Assembly: GCA_022885665.1 (NCBI GenBank)
Contig: JAGQDJ010000139.1
Location: 1 to 64,000, forward strand
Length of the DNA stretch: 64,000 nucleotides
Reading direction: 5' to 3'
Source of the DNA: Triops longicaudatus
Lineage: Eukaryota; Arthropoda; Branchiopoda; Notostraca; Triopsidae
This document shows positions 36,401 through 48,485 of the stretch, piece by piece. The stretch's first letter is position 1. Each line of letters opens with the position of its first letter. The position numbers were made by a program, and so were the translations under genes. A model generated the notes under the pieces. It was given only the letters and a program-made list of their open reading frames with translations. It made no database searches and was not told where the DNA came from.

Positions 36401-39400
36401 CTTCAAAGGCTTCCCTTAACGACAACAACTTGAAAATTACTCAGATATCATTATTAAGCCTTTATATATATATATACATACAAATAAAATTAGATTTTTT
36501 TCGCTATTTTTCTCTAACTCAATAAAATTTAAAAATTGTCACGCCATGTCATTTGGAGTTAAGAATAACATGCCTGATAATCCGCACTTCTCTTGCAATA
36601 ATGAAACTTATTTCAGTTCGCACGTTACACAAAAAAGAAATCCGTAGAAGATTGTTTTGTGTATACTCCACAATTTTCCATTGACTTTGGTGGATGAGAA
36701 GATAAGGTTTCCATCTAATTCTGTACCTTATGAACTAGAACTATAATACTGAAAATAGACTGCAGTCTAAAAAGCTATCACTACCGCCTCGAAAATTCCG
36801 TTACGATATCTGCTGAATTTTAAAGGGCGAAGTAGATAAATTTTGATAACACCGTCTTCTTGTTAATTATTTTATACTACTTTAGTAGTTTGTACATTAA
36901 AGCTTACACCATGAACGTTGCATTATGAATTGTTGAGGGTAAACTTTGCGCATACCATAAGCTAGAAAAGCGCAGGCAAAAGTGTTTGTCTGCTTGATGT
37001 TACCAATTGATAACTTTGTTCCTGTACCTCCTCACGCATCATACTCGCCTATGACACAATACGCGCGTAACCTAAACACCGTGAATCGCATTATTTTACA
37101 AGAAGCCTGTTTTCTCGCCCATGCACGACATGACTTAGAAGTCAATAAAAACTTTTTTTTCTGTCATTTGAATTATAAGTTCAGTTTCTTCTCTAAAATG
37201 TCTCTATAGCAACTGAGGAAGTCCTGAGAATCAAATAACGATTTCTATAATGCGTAGTTGGCTCAAGGGAAGAACTTAGAAGTGATTGACTTGCTTCCTT
37301 TGGAAAGAACCCTGTTTCCGTTTCAGGGCTTCCCAGCACCCGACTCAGACTCAGTTGCAGAAATCCTTCGGCCCACCTTGGCCCTTAAATCGTGAAGAGT
37401 GATGCCGGGGACAAGCTAGGATCAACACAACGATCTCAAGAGGGAAAGGGTGTGCGGGCGAACGGGTCGCGTAACGGGGTGGTTTCCGTCGTTGTGAATA
37501 TAGAAATTTCATTTTCTTTGAGTGGAAACGACAACACCTCGAGTACAGCATCTTGCCTTTCCGTTCCTGGTCGATTGATCCAGCATCATTCGGTCTTTTC
37601 ATTCGTGTAGGGGGTTGGTAAGCAAAAGCTGTTTTTGAAACAGAACGAGAAAAACTCTAGTTTGGTCGGTTAGGAAACAATTGCGCCGCAATAATCCACG
37701 GTCATAAAAGTCGTACCATAACTCGGACTAGTGAGCCTGGCTGGGAAATTTATGAAGAAAAAGGAACCTACGTCTGAAAGCTGTCAGGAGCTCGAAATGC
37801 TTACCATTAAAGAAGTTATGACTCTCTTTGGCTTTGTAGGCGGGAAAAACAAGCGAAGTGAGCGATAGACAGCGTGAAACAACAACCAAAAAAAAAAGAA
37901 AGAAAATATAAACCTTACGATGAGGTTTTGTTGTGAACTTTTAATTACTGAACCACTCGTGAAGCTTGCTCATAATCTGTCCTTTTGGGGTGAAAAAAGA
38001 AAGGAACGTAAAATTATCGTTTTGGATTTTTTTTTTATAAAATTGTTGCTTCATTAGGTTTCTCGTAACCGAGAGAACAGGCTAAGCTCCTGGGCAACCA
38101 GACTTTCAGTTTTATTTGTCCAGCTTCCCTCGTCTGCAAGAAAAAAATTAGAAGATGAAGCCGAAGACGAATTGAAGATCGTTTATCTTCGTCATTCACT
38201 GGTTTGGTTCCTTAGGCTATTGGGGGTTCAATGGGAGGCTTGTTTCAAGCAGGAAAAGAAATAAAGAAGTGGGGAGGGTAATTCGATTTGAGGTGAGACG
38301 GGAAAAGCGTGCGCTAACAGTGAATTATTTCGAATATCTATCAACCGTGCGTATGGAATACAAAAAATTCTTTTCGTATAAAGCTGTGGCTTACTCGCCC
38401 AAATTCATTTAGAGAAGCCCCGGTTCTTTTTGTGTGCGGTTTTCTTAGGAGACAAATTGTCCGCTGTGACCCTTTTGAGGCTGGACAGAAAGCTTTTCGA
38501 TTGCTAACGTTAACAGGGTTAGAATTCTAGTGAAGAACGCAATAATTCTTCCAGTCTCTTTCTGCTTTAGAGCGCCGAGAAGAATGGTTACGTAAGCGAT
38601 TTTCTTTTACGCGTAATGCAGTATAAGTAAAGAACGAAGAGTAAAGTTCAACCATCTATTTACAGAAAAAATCCAGGCTAGTTTCTTCGTCGCAAATCGG
38701 TACGCGAGAAGACACTTTATAATTTCTGTGTGGATTTTTCAACGTCCGATCACATTTTTTTGCCTACTCATTGTGCCTTCCGTCATTGAACACTTAAGCG
38801 ACTTTTATAGCTAACTTTGTTGACAGTTTTGCAGGCCATTCCAATTTGCTGTCGAGATGATATCAAACATTTTTAAGTTCTGTAAGGTTTGCAAACAACC
38901 GCTGTTTTGCGTAACCGGAATTTCTCGGACTCAGTAATTACTTCTACTCACCTGCTTCCGTGTTCCTTCAGAAGAACAGATAAATGACTAACAATTCGGA
39001 CAGTAATGTGAGCTTATTTTACAGTATTACGAATAATAGAAAATAATATTACATTTTTATTGCTAGAAAAGTTTTTATGAATGTGTCATATGATAAATAC
39101 AAAGCAGCTAAAAGATCTGGAAATTTTGACATGCATTATTTTTTTAAGTAAAGATTCACGACGCCATGGCAGTGAATAATTTGTCACGAATCCTAGTAAT
39201 GATTAGTAATTCCTAAATTTCTGGAGTAAGCGCAATCCTATGCGGGCTATCCAGAAAAAAAAACTTAGATTTTCCGTGCTTGTATTATTCCAAGGCTGTT
39301 GCTTAAACCGCAACGAAGACAATTCCTTCTCCCTTTCTAGTCGGTTTGCAGCGGCGCTCGCTTGAAACTGCAATTCTATTGTAAGCAAAATAGGATCAGA

Positions 39401-42400
39401 TTTGCATGAAGGTGTTTTCCTGCCAAAATTACAGGCTTTGGCATCGCTGGGAGGCTGCCTATTCCCTAAAAAATAGTAAATCGAAGTTTCCTGCATTTCA
39501 ATCGCGGTGCAACACGGTATCGGTTGAGATAATAGCAGGCGGATTTAGTATTCCATCTTAGGCGCGCGGGCATAAAACGATATGTGAGCCTGCTATTTTT
39601 TCTCTCGAATCAGAACATAGGCAAGCATAATAATAACGGATCAGGTATCACGTAACTGCAGGGCCTTACTAGAAGAATCCCGAAACGAGGGTGGGCTGGA
39701 CAGCATAAATGAACGCTTCAAGAAAACAGGACCATTTTAGTAGGGAAGAGAGAGAGAGTCTTTGTTTAGCGTGTAAACATAAATCTAGTTCTGTACTAGC
39801 AATTAAGGTCCCGTATCTGTCCGGGTCCTGTCGACTGCTCTGTACTTTCTCACTCTCCTCCAGATTAAAAAGGAAAAACTTGATGAAACTAATACTTTTT
39901 TCTCTCTCTCTCATTGTCTCTTTTCAACGTTGCGTTTCGTTCGAGCGAAATGGAACCGTCCTGTTTCCTTTGGGCAAATTTGTGTAGATAAAAGGGGCGC
40001 CCGGGAGCTAAAGCAGAATATTGTGACACTATTACAATGGGTCTCACTCATTTTTTTCTTCTTCTGCTGCCTTTTTTATACTCTACTTTGCTTTTAAGAG
40101 ATTCTCGCATATTTCTGCTCCTTCAGAAAGCTCGTAGACACCAATCTTAAATTAGCTTGGGATTGCTACATCGTGGTAGAGAAAGAGGTGGAGAAAAGCA
40201 ACCCTTATCCTCCATCAACCATTTACAGGTTCCTTTTCTCATCTATGGGGTTGTAACATATGCTTTTGCATCGCGGAGATAGTTTTCACTTCAAATTTCT
40301 TTGGCTGTCTAGTTCCAAATTCCAAGTTTCTATATTTAGTTAAAGGCCTATCTCTGTCTTATGCAACGACTTGAAGGGAATTGTGCTTTCTAGCATAATG
40401 CAGTATATCGAATTTCCTCCTATTTCTTTTAAAAAAAATTCCCCTTGCATTGTAGTGTTGCTTCAAGCAATATAATATAGGGTGTTTCTCTCTACTGTAT
40501 CTGGAATTCTAAGATACAAGAAATTGATTTTCATTGTATTTACTAGGAATCGTTTAAGAAGCAGGAAAAGGCTGAGCTAGAATTGTGGTGTATTTGAACT
40601 CCAGTTACCCCTCACACTTCATTGTTTGCGCTATTTAAGTCAAATTTTGGGAAGTGGTTACTTCGAATAATGATACTGAATTAACATTAAATACAGAGCT
40701 TCGTAATAGAGAAGTCTTAAGGCAAGGTGCTTTTCAGATGTTTTATGGTAGTTTACGTTTATAAGATATAAAAAAATAAGCGCTAAATATGCATCCGTTG
40801 TGAGAAATTGTGGGCGGGGGAAAAGAAGAGGCTTGCGACCCCCACATATCTCCATGAAAGAAGATTAAGAACTTGACTTCGAAGTCCTCGACTGCTAGCT
40901 TTTACGGCTTTAACACTCCTCTCGGAGATGGGTAAAACGCTCGCCTAAGTTTATTTGCACTCTTGTTTGAAGCTTCCTTTCTATGTTTCATTTTTTCTTT
41001 TTGTGAAGGCATTTCTGAAAGGAGGGGAAAGGCAAAACTGGGCGACTTGACTACCCTTATTTCTCCGTTCTAGGAACGCACTACCCAGGAAACTTAAGAC
41101 GGTCGAAATTTTACGGAAACATTGAGAGAAAGTTGCCTTTCCGGGGTTTGGGCTTGTGTTTTTGAGCTAAGGAGGCTAAGAGTAGAGCCACAATCTCTAT
41201 TAGCCACTGGTCATGTAGCGCCAAGCGGAAGAAATAATGTCTTCATCAGCAGAAGGATGGAAGAAAGAAATTTCTGCCCATGGCATTCGTCTGTGAGAAA
41301 AAAGAACGCACAAGGGGGACGTTAAAGCCCCATCAAGAGTTTTATGACACATATACATAATCTGAATTCATTCCAGAGTAACAGTGAAAGAAAACGTCAA
41401 AGGCTAACTACGTCAAAAACACGTTCTTGTGATACTTGCGCAAAGTAAGGAAAATTAAGTTCGCGAGAAGGGTTTGTACATCCACAAAGTGCTCTGTGTG
41501 AATTTTTGCCGCCCGCCCGCACAAACTTTCATCGACTTTTGGGACATTTCTGAATGGTTTTATTTCTTCCAGGTAGTACATTATTTCAGCCCTGATATTG
41601 AAGTGACTTAATAAGGTACCAAAACCCCACTTAGTGTGATTTAACAGTACATTATTCGACCAAACGCATCTTGCTGCGTGCTGAGTACAATGAATACACT
41701 AGTGCGCTAGCGCAATCTAGCGTACGTTAGGGTAAAACCAATTGGAATACGAGGATTAAGTTTCGGAGGCTTGCTCACACGTATGTCTTGATTTGAAAGT
41801 CATCAATTAATAATTTTGGTAGAAAATCTTACAGTGAGTGTTTTAAAAGCACATGAGAAAATGTTCGTTCTTCAAACAGCACTTATCCACTTCACCTGTA
41901 AAGTGAATGTCCGAATGGAGTATAAACTGTCGTGGATTTTTCGTATCGTTGGTGTGGTTTCTTCTTCACGATGTTGTACTATAGGCATGGTAGTGACGTA
42001 ACTCAGTAGGGAGTTATCAACTCTTTTAGTAATAAATTAAAGCATCGATTTAAGGTTAACTCAATTTGATTGTGTGAAAGCAATATTCTCCCAATGAAGG
42101 GAACCAATATGTAGCGTACATGTTGTAAGTCGTACTATGTTTTGGAGTGGTATCAATGTATGCAGAAGCCTAAGGGATGTTTGCCGGGAAAATTTAGGAT
42201 GGAAGCCGAGAGACTGTAATTCGGTAGCACCGTTGATCCATTTATCACTACCTCTGTATCAGCGAGGCTGGGCTGACCGCTCTCGGCTAGTGCTTAATAC
42301 GGCTACAGGCTGCCCTATGAACGTTATCCACCCTTCGTTAGCAACGTTCATTATAGATGACTTCGAGACCTATTGCCCTCGAACCACGATCTTTTAAATT

Positions 42401-45400
42401 GACTTTTTTTTTCTTTCGCTTGGCTACATAACACTAGTACGCAATTCTTTTCCAAGTCGAACGCGCTATTGCTTTTCGTCGGTGCAAATGTTATTGACGG
42501 CTTGATGCTTGTTAGTAATTGTTCCCCAAGTTGAGTGGAACTTTCCTAGACGTGTAAAAAAAAGTCAACGATGTCATGGCTGAGGTTTTACGTGAACAAG
42601 GAGAAAAAATTATTTTTCGAGTTTTTCCGTTTTTTCTTCCTTACAAGGTAGCTACAAACCGTGTTTTCCAGGAAGAGTGAAGTAATTGTACTACGGTGTT
42701 GATTGTGTTCGGCCTGACGAAAAAATTTTATTGGAGAAGGATACGCTACTAATGCGTTGTCCCATATTTATATTTGTACTATGAACCGATTATCAGGAAA
42801 GGTAGTACAGTACAACAACTAATATTGTCGTTAATGGATAAAAAATTATTCCATTAAGCGACAGTGAAAAGCTTATTTATGTAATTGGTATTTCCATTAC
42901 TCCTTAATGGGATTTGGTAAATAGTTCCTGCAGGAAATCGTCATATATTGCAGTTATGGTATGCGTACAAAACACTGAAGAGCACACAAGTGGCGTTTAA
43001 GTAGATTTACATCAAAGGTTGGAATTTTGGAACAGAAATACAAATAAAAGTCTAAAATAGCTCATTTAGACTTGAGTAAAATTAATTAACATTCCTGGCT
43101 TAACCTTCGCAGTTGTCTAAGTTTTCCTTAGTGAGCTTCGATTCAGAAGTTCTGGAGTTGACATTGCAGTAATGCGTCACTACGGACGTCACAAGTTTGT
43201 CAGAATTCAAGTTGCCGCTGATAAAAAGAAAAAACTGTTGGCGTAAAAGCTATGATTGTTTTTAAGTATATAGAAGGCCAAGCTACCGTTTCAAATCCTA
43301 AGCAGCTTGAAGACGTCTTTCGAGACAAGCAGCGTGTGGCGTATTCGTGCACGTCATCTTATAGTTATTTCTTTTCTTCAAAGGGCGTTCGGCCGCTTAT
43401 TGTGCGGGTGCTGCCCCCGTAAATACTCTCGACGGAGACAACACCATGATAGCCAACAAAGGAACCACCACAATGTAAGTCATTTACTTCGTTATTTCTG
43501 TGCTTTATCCTCGGAACGTTTCATTCCACAGAAAAGATATAACTAATGAATGTCGACCGTAGATTATCCACATATTGTTAGTCACACAACCGATTTTTTC
43601 GGAAGAGTTTCACCGTTTTCCTGATTTCTTTATGCATATTTACTAGCTAAACCATGGAGAAGAAAAAACTAATTAAAAAAAGAGAGGGCCGGAGAATCTT
43701 GCTGTATGAGTAACTTAGTTGCAGGCCATTTAACGTCGCAAAGAAAATTTGAAGACAAAGCACATGAAATCTTGCTAACTCATTTGCGAAAGAGGGTTTT
43801 TAGCGATTTAGTACCCTCTTCCTTCTTTTCATTATCAGTGTTTTAGACCCTTTTAACTCCTTCGAACGCCCGAATGTTTCTTTCACGGTTCGTTTGTTTC
43901 GCGGACAATAACGCCCAACGCTCGCCTAAGTACTGGCTGAGTAACACAAGATCAGATAGCGTTTATTCGAAAAAATAATTCTGACATGTTGAGAGCTTTT
44001 TCACTTTTTATTCCTCGTTTTTTTGGTACAAGTTCGCGAAATTTTCGCGTGAAATGCTTTCTAACGATTACTGCCATATAATCCAACCACCGTGGCTGAA
44101 ATGTTACTATTATTGTCACCAACAAGTCAACTCCGTGGCGAGGAGCGAAGACTCGCACACTCCCGTGAAAGATATTTGCACACTTTGTAAAAACTTCTCA
44201 CTTCTTTCAACTGAAGTTTAGTCTTATACTTTTTGTTGGACTCACTGTGACGTATTTTATTGCTGCTTACACTTTCCAGTCGCGTGACTCGTAACGAGTT
44301 TCTGTTACACAGAGAACCTCTTCAAATTAGTCTCTCGTGCGTCCTTAATAAATTCATCATAGACACGGAACAGTGACAGAACGTGCCATTATTAAAGGCT
44401 TCGGTGTGTGTAACTATTGTGTACAACACTATTTTTTCTCATCGAAATAAGATTGCTGACTCGTGGATTACCAGAGTTGGTGTCTCTTTCCTGTGAAAGC
44501 TTGACAGTTTTCCTCATCCCCTTTTGTGTTTCAATATGAATCGATCGAGGAAGAGTTCAATAGCGTTCCAATCAGAAAGAGCTAACCAAGTCAAGGGAAG
44601 AAAGAAGAGGAAGAGGGTAAATATTAGGGAGGAAAAACAGGGAAAACTGCATGGGGTAGGAGGATGCAGCATGGCAGTTTCCCCTTTTCTTTTCAATGGC
44701 CAAGGTGTCACTTTCGAACGTGCTTCTCTGATAACAAGCTTTCTTTTGAGGGCGTAATGGTTGAAGACATATCTCTGGCCAAGACTGAAGAGAACAAGTG
44801 CTCGAAAAGAGACAAAAATAGTAAGGAATGAAAGGCCATTTCCGAGGAAAACGCTTCAATCATACCGTCAGTACTTTTTTGGCAACATTCGGGGCTTCAA
44901 AGCTTGGGTAGTTGTAACAGAGACCTACATTGGGGAAATAATTAGACTAATTTGGTGTCCGAAAAATTTTGTAGAATGTCAACGTTTTTTAACGGGGTTG
45001 CAAGAACGTGAGTCAGACTGTGGTTTTCCTTCCGGAAAAAAAGGCGCGAGTTATTTGATTTTCCTGGATTCGAGAGCACGTGTAAGCCCGTCGTTGACTT
45101 TTTGCAAAGTGCTAGTCGAAATTCTGGAAAGTTTTGGACAAATTTGCTCGTTAGGGCGGAGAGAAAGAGGGAGTTTCCCGTCTTTTAACCAATTCTGTAC
45201 TCATCAAATTATCATAGCTGCCGAAGCCTTCAGCAGGCGGCTGTCTAGCGTTTTCTGAAATCGATTTAACCCCTTAGCGTTCGGGACGAATTTGATTAAG
45301 ATGACACACGACCGAATTTGCGAAAGGCAAGCGATTGAATTAGTCTCCTAACGTCGTGATTCCAGAAACTCAGAAAGAGAAAATAATAATAAAAAAAATC

Positions 45401-45721
45401 CGCAGAACACAGAAAAGAAACCGTTAGTTCTTTAGCTGCAGCTATAATCCTCATAAAAACTTCTCAGTGACAAGGCTGTGCTATAAAGGAAGTTTCTGTA
45501 GGTTCGAATTTCGTCCAGAACTTTTATCTAAACTATTGAAGCATGAAAGTACTTCGGTCAGATGGTTGGGAGAAGTGGTTGTAACTAACTAAATACATGG
45601 CACATTTTTTCTTTTCTTTTGTGTGGATTTTTAGGCAATATCTGCGGCTAACATCCCGGGAAGTCCAGTCCCTGCGACGCTGAGTTACTCTTCAATATGC
45701 CAAGATCTGTACCCAGTGTGA
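28636..45721 (+). CDS. Octopamine receptor-like GPCR, alpha1-adrenergic-like (OAMB type)
   Basis: Class A biogenic amine receptor of the plasma membrane. Exons: 28636-29611, 32092-32437, 43384-43474 and 45635-45721; 499 residues, phase-consistent. Seen: N-glycosylation sites N8 and N32, Asp92 in TM2, amine-binding Asp126 in TM3, the DRY motif (143-145, MDRYWAITDP), Cys119 and Cys219 for the extracellular disulfide, Ser231/Ser232 in TM5, ERKAAKTLGIVMG and CWLPFF in TM6, and NPVIYACWSRDFRR in TM7. Helix 8 continues RAFGRLLCGCCPRK with possible palmitoylation cysteines. The TM3-TM4 segment (ITDP.SYP.RMSS) and the TM6-TM7 segment fit arthropod alpha1-like octopamine receptors; a dopamine receptor is less likely. 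The first ATG in a good context (accatgg) was taken. If intron 3 is retained, exon 3 instead ends at 43546 (494 residues). Confidence 0.88.
29612..32091 (+). other. Receptor intron 1 with short internal repeats
   Basis: 2.5 kb. It contains a diverged direct repeat (about 30125-30162 and 30356-30394, sharing agtaaatttaaaatat, cagc and gccatct) and three copies of a ctaggaata unit at 30245-30301. No coding content. Confidence 0.5.
32438..43383 (+). other. Receptor intron 2, 10.9 kb
   Basis: Long non-coding tract between the TM6-TM7 exon and the helix-8 exon. It holds a run of 29 T at 33397-33425, a tandem-like duplication at 34748-35068 and a short TA microsatellite near 36463-36475. Open frames such as 33375-33764 (minus) and 42137-42397 (plus) have no recognisable motif. 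No nested gene is supported. Confidence 0.55.
34748..35068 (+). repeat. Segmental duplication, two copies of about 135 bp
   Basis: Copy 1 at 34748-34881 and copy 2 at 34931-35068 start gtatgaa(a/g)tacgtac and end aacaaacaatggcgaag, with shared aagatcgtctaac, cagaggta and ccccttagca in between. The 49-base spacer is itself made of gtatgaa/tacgtac units. Identity is about 85% by eye. A local duplication inside a receptor intron. Confidence 0.75.
43475..45634 (+). other. Receptor intron 3 (alternatively 3' UTR of a short isoform)
   Basis: 2.2 kb. It begins with a strong donor (aat|gtaagt) and ends with ggatttttag. If the donor is skipped, translation would stop at 43546 and the tract would be 3' UTR. 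The open frame 44761-45258 starts at TTG and has no recognisable content. Confidence 0.5.
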
Positions 45722-46216
45722 CGCATTCAGTGGCTATAACTTACCCTTGCCAACCACCCTCTTCTACCCTCTTCACCCTGTCCAACATACAACTAAAAAC
45801 CCTTGTAAAGAACTTCCCCAAAGAATCTCCTCACAAAAAGTGGAAATGAACATTTCTGGCCCGAGTCAGTGTACCACAAGAGTGCCATTCGCCAAATCTC
45901 CCCAACAAAAAATCCAACACGTTTGCAATTCCCCTAAAGATGTATTTATCCCAATACGTAGTGTACATTCCACTTTCTTAACTAAAGATCCCAGTATGTC
46001 TTATATGTAAAGGAAACGAATTTAACTACAGTTAACTTATGAAAGATACATCAGTTGCTCATTCTTTGTGACTAAATTTTGCAAACAATAATGACGCAAC
46101 ATTTCCTTCCATTTGCATTACATACGCACTGAAACACTTTTGCGGCGCTTCTAGTTCAAGTTCGTGTACTCCAGAGTACAATACCGCAGAATTCCTGGTG
46201 GCATTTCTTCACGCAC

Positions 46217-46249
<33 letters not shown>

Positions 46250-46514
46250 ATTATTATATCATTTTTCCTATACCCTTCAATATTCTTCGTTTCGACATCT
46301 TCAGTGATCTTTGTCGTAGGACAATGTTTACTCTAATACTACTGTGTTAATTTAACTCACAGATTCGCGAATCTCATTTAATTTTTCTAAGTATGTCTAA
46401 CGCGTATTTCCCCTGCTTACAGCAAAGCGTGTTGTTGGTCCTTAATTTTGCCATTTTACGCGAATGTGCCTTGTTCCTTGTCTTTCATGCACAGCTGTTG
46501 GTGATTCTGCAATA
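45722..46514. other. Spacer between the receptor and CutC 3' ends
   Basis: Receptor 3' UTR and the 3' flank of the convergent CutC gene. It contains a run of 28 A at 46221-46248, possibly the tail of an old retrocopy, though no parent sequence is recognisable before it. No gene seen. Confidence 0.5.
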
Positions 46515-47628
46515 TTAATGTTTGCTAGAGGTCTTCAGCGCATCCACGAGACGGCGGACGTTTTCTTCGCTGGTCATCTTTCTGGAAAATTCGTCCGTCT
46601 CTGTTCCCATGTAGCAATGCGGATTCCGGTACACCATCTTCGAAGGGTAGAGAGTACTAGCGGAGGCGTGAATTTCACGGACCCCACTTTGTGCCACAAT
46701 GTCTTTGACGTTGTGCTCAGTGATTCCCGCCCCCGCCATAATTGCAATATTGCCTCCAGCTTGCATTTGCAATTGTTTTATTAAGGACAAACCCTGTAAA
46801 GCGTTGCGTTGTTGTCCACTGGTAAGCAAACGAGCGAAACCCAGCTTAATTAAATCCTCAAGAGCATTTACAGGGTCCTTGGCCATGTCAAATGCACGAT
46901 GGAAGGTACAAGGAACCGGAGCAGCACAGGTGATCAATGTGCGACAAGCAGAAGCACTAATGAGCCCGTCCCTTGTCAACAATCCAAATACGAAACCGTC
47001 AGCCCCCGCTGCTTTCAAGGATCCGATATCCGAAGCCATAATTGAAATCTCCTCCTCCGTGTACAGAAAATCTCCGCCCCGTGGACGAATCATTACGTAA
47101 ATAGGGAGCGGCACGAGGGATTTTACAGCCGTAAATAAACCCAGTGACGGTGTTAAACCACCCTCCGACAAAGCCGAACACAACTCCAAACGATCTGCAC
47201 CCCCTTTGAACGCTGCCAACGCCGATTCCACACTATCCACGCAAATTTCAAGAAGAATCTTCGAAATAAAACGAAAAAGAATTAAGGACAAACCTTAAAT
47301 GTCGCATTACTTTCGATTAACGCGACCTGAGTAGCATTGTTCCCTTAAAGAAGCCCCTCACTATCTTCATGAGTATCAGCAAATTTATTAACCAAGTGTT
47401 TTTAAACGCTTTATTTAAATGATTTCTCCGTCGCACAATATTGTGCACTAAAAGACTACTATTCACTTACAGGCGTTGATACTCGTATTTGTGTTTTTTG
47501 TTGCTTTTCAGAGTTTTCTTTATTTATTTCATTTTTTTCATTTAACGTAGATCCCAGAAGAATAAAATGGTCCCCCGATGCAATGGCTTCTTTAAGGGGT
47601 TAAATTATACCTTGGACGGTGCCTCCAT
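46515..47628 (-). CDS. CUTC: CutC family copper homeostasis protein
   Basis: Two exons on the minus strand: 47628-47611 (only 18 bases, M-E-A-P-S-K) and 47258-46515; 253 residues (human CUTC 273). TIM-barrel protein of the CutC family, linked to copper handling though the biochemical role is unsettled. The family's segments are present: LEICVDSVESA.AA..GGADR.ELCS near the N-terminus, SEGGLTPS, VMIRPRGGDFLY, TFHRAFDMAKDP, RLLTSGQ and the closing MAGAGIT...EIHASA. The large exon alone has no ATG: an in-frame stop lies just upstream of its acceptor. The tiny first exon is therefore my inference, supported by phase, an aag|gtataa donor and a sensible N-terminus. Confidence 0.93.
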
Positions 47629-47814
47629 TGTTCCGGGAAGAACGCTGAACAAAGGAAGATGAAAGCGGTTTTCACTACGTTACGCACGGAATCTACGGTG
47701 CCCAGAGGGAAATCTTAACAATAATCCACACACGTTTGATGTATCAAAGTGTCCATTTGCATGAATCAAATGTATACGCTACACGGAAAAATTGTCTATA
47801 CTATTGTCTATCGC

Positions 47815-47840
47815 ATGCCTGCACACACAACCACTTTATT
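47815..47840 (-). terminator. Poly(A) signal overlapping the HIGD2A stop codon
   Basis: On the minus strand the sequence runs aaataaag, so AATAAA (47840-47835) contains the TAA stop. It is followed at once by the GT-rich tggttgtgtgtg, a typical downstream element. This predicts a 3' UTR of perhaps 10-25 bases. Confidence 0.5.
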
Positions 47841-48485
47841 TCCCCTTCACGGCAGCGTAAGCAATGCCGCCAAGGAGGGCTACGATAGTAAATCCTTGAG
47901 CCCCAATTCTGAGTCTCATCATATACTGAGACATTTGAGAACGACCCTGTCGAAAACTCCACAAGCCATACGTCAAGGCTCCGGCAGTTAAGGCGCAACC
48001 TTGAAAAGAAACAAAAAATTAATACAGTTTTTGCACTCAAATTTCGCATTCTGTCACAATCTATTAATTTTTTGTCGAGTTTCTCCAAAACTGAATCCGA
48101 GTTTGCATGACGACTGCGTTACTTAAGGGACCAATTAAACCGAGACTAGTTTTATGCAAGAGGACAACGTCTCCTACGGTTAAAGCATAGGTGTTATTTC
48201 TCAAAAATTTCAGAACGGCGTTGGAGTTATGCAGCAAGTAACCTTCGCACGTAACGGTCGCCAGCAATGCGTATTGAATTTATTCCGTACCCTGAAAACA
48301 TTCACAAACAATAAAAACCTACCAACAGGGACGAAAGGGTTTTCCTCAAATTTGCGTTTAAATTTTTCTCGGGCAGTTTCGGTGTGTTTCAACCCCTCAG
48401 CTCCAATATCTTGTTGTAATTTTATCCACTCAAACTCTGTGATTACAGGCAGAGCATCACTTGTGCCATTATCCGTCGCTGACAT
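47836..48485 (-). CDS. HIGD2A: HIG1 domain protein, HIGD2A type
   Basis: Two exons on the minus strand: 48485-48323 and 47999-47836; 108 residues (human HIGD2A 106). Inner mitochondrial membrane protein of the HIG1/Rcf1 family that helps assemble cytochrome c oxidase and supercomplexes. A soluble N-terminus leads to KFKRKFEENPFVPVG (the family's KF..K..ENP..P.G signature), then a first membrane helix (about 54-70), the loop SFRQGRSQMSQYMMRLRIGAQG, and a second helix before the VKGK end. The start used is the ATG at 48485; the frame continues upstream but that part looks like 5' flank. The next gene upstream, allantoicase, is divergent. Confidence 0.93.

Noticed and set aside
42137..42397. 86-codon open frame in receptor intron 2
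   Set aside because: No family recognised, no splice partners, and composition like the surrounding intron.
44761..45258. 165-codon open frame inside receptor intron 3
   Set aside because: It begins at TTG, has no recognisable motif or membrane/signal pattern, no splice support, and lies between two convincing receptor exons.
46464..47100. Plus-strand open frames of 106 and 133 codons
   Set aside because: They are antisense shadows of the CutC exon, which has clear family motifs.
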